Below are positions 63,982 to 64,000 of a DNA stretch of 64,000 nucleotides, piece after piece (the first letter of the stretch is position 1; each line of letters starts with the position of its first letter). This DNA comes from Entomortierella parvispora (Eukaryota; Mortierellomycota; Mortierellomycetes; Mortierellales; Mortierellaceae). The stretch is taken from NCBI GenBank assembly GCA_963573315.1, contig OY752150.1, positions 62,001 to 126,000 on the forward strand, read 5' to 3'. Below the pieces are notes generated by a model. The model worked only from the letters and a program-made list of their open reading frames with translations. It made no database searches and was not told where the DNA came from. A program made the position numbers and the translations under genes.

Positions 63982-64000
63982 ATTGCTGCTTCTTGCTACG

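Noticed and set aside
1-64000. tRNA or rRNA genes
   Set aside because: Scanning by eye for the GGTTCGANNCC B box and a paired A box gave only partial matches (for example near 23928 and 25008) without a cloverleaf; a tRNAscan run would be decisive.
1-64000. CRISPR arrays, insertion sequences, intact transposons
   Set aside because: No spaced direct repeats, transposase or reverse-transcriptase motifs; the organism is eukaryotic.

Overview
This is a eukaryotic window from a filamentous fungus. The genes are compact and split by short introns (mostly 45 to 400 nt) with GT(A/G)AGT-like donors and YAG acceptors. Low-complexity Gln, Asn, Ser and Pro tracts are frequent, and the intergenic spacers are CT/GA-rich. 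The gene content (Grainyhead/CP2 factor, AIG1-type GTPase, PRL-type phosphatase, Mig1/CreA-like zinc fingers, Kre9-like surface protein, large F-box protein) fits an early-diverging fungus, probably Mortierellomycotina. That placement is inference. No prokaryotic, viral, CRISPR or intact transposon features were seen.

I built 27 protein-coding gene models by hand, choosing splice sites so that the reading frame stays open and family motifs are restored across junctions. Left part (1-22.4 kb): a convergent pair of heparan-alpha-glucosaminide N-acetyltransferase-like paralogues, a PKA catalytic subunit, a LITAF-domain protein, glycyl-tRNA synthetase, ribosomal protein eS17, a hormone-sensitive-lipase-like hydrolase and a Grainyhead/CP2 transcription factor. 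Middle (22.8-46.4 kb): a TPT/nucleotide-sugar transporter-like protein, a penta-EF-hand protein, a short-chain dehydrogenase, a PRL-like phosphatase in five small exons, an AIG1-type GTPase, a large F-box protein, a single-pass surface protein with a long Gln-rich tail, a four-TM protein, a WW-domain protein with PYG and His repeats, and two proteins of unknown function. Right part (46.9-64 kb): an aldehyde dehydrogenase with a mitochondrial-type leader, a YEATS protein (Yaf9/GAS41), an F-box/EF-hand protein, a secreted protein, a Mig1/CreA-like factor, an acyl-CoA oxidase, a Cys-rich GPI-type small protein and the CCR4 deadenylase.

The genes do not form a metabolic cluster; this looks like ordinary core genome with close divergent and convergent pairs. 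The observations most worth checking are: (1) an in-frame 163-codon Gln-rich extension behind the UGA stop of the PKA catalytic subunit; (2) an acyl-CoA oxidase with a textbook N-terminal PTS2 and Gly at the position of the usual catalytic Glu; (3) a PRL phosphatase whose CAAX box is replaced by a long Pro/Ser/Gln tail with basic patches; (4) two GC-AG introns, one directly after the start codon of RPS17; (5) a 20-bp perfect hairpin and a separate 30-bp palindrome in the 2.7-kb spacer at 54-56.8 kb. I did not find a convincing previously undescribed multi-gene system.
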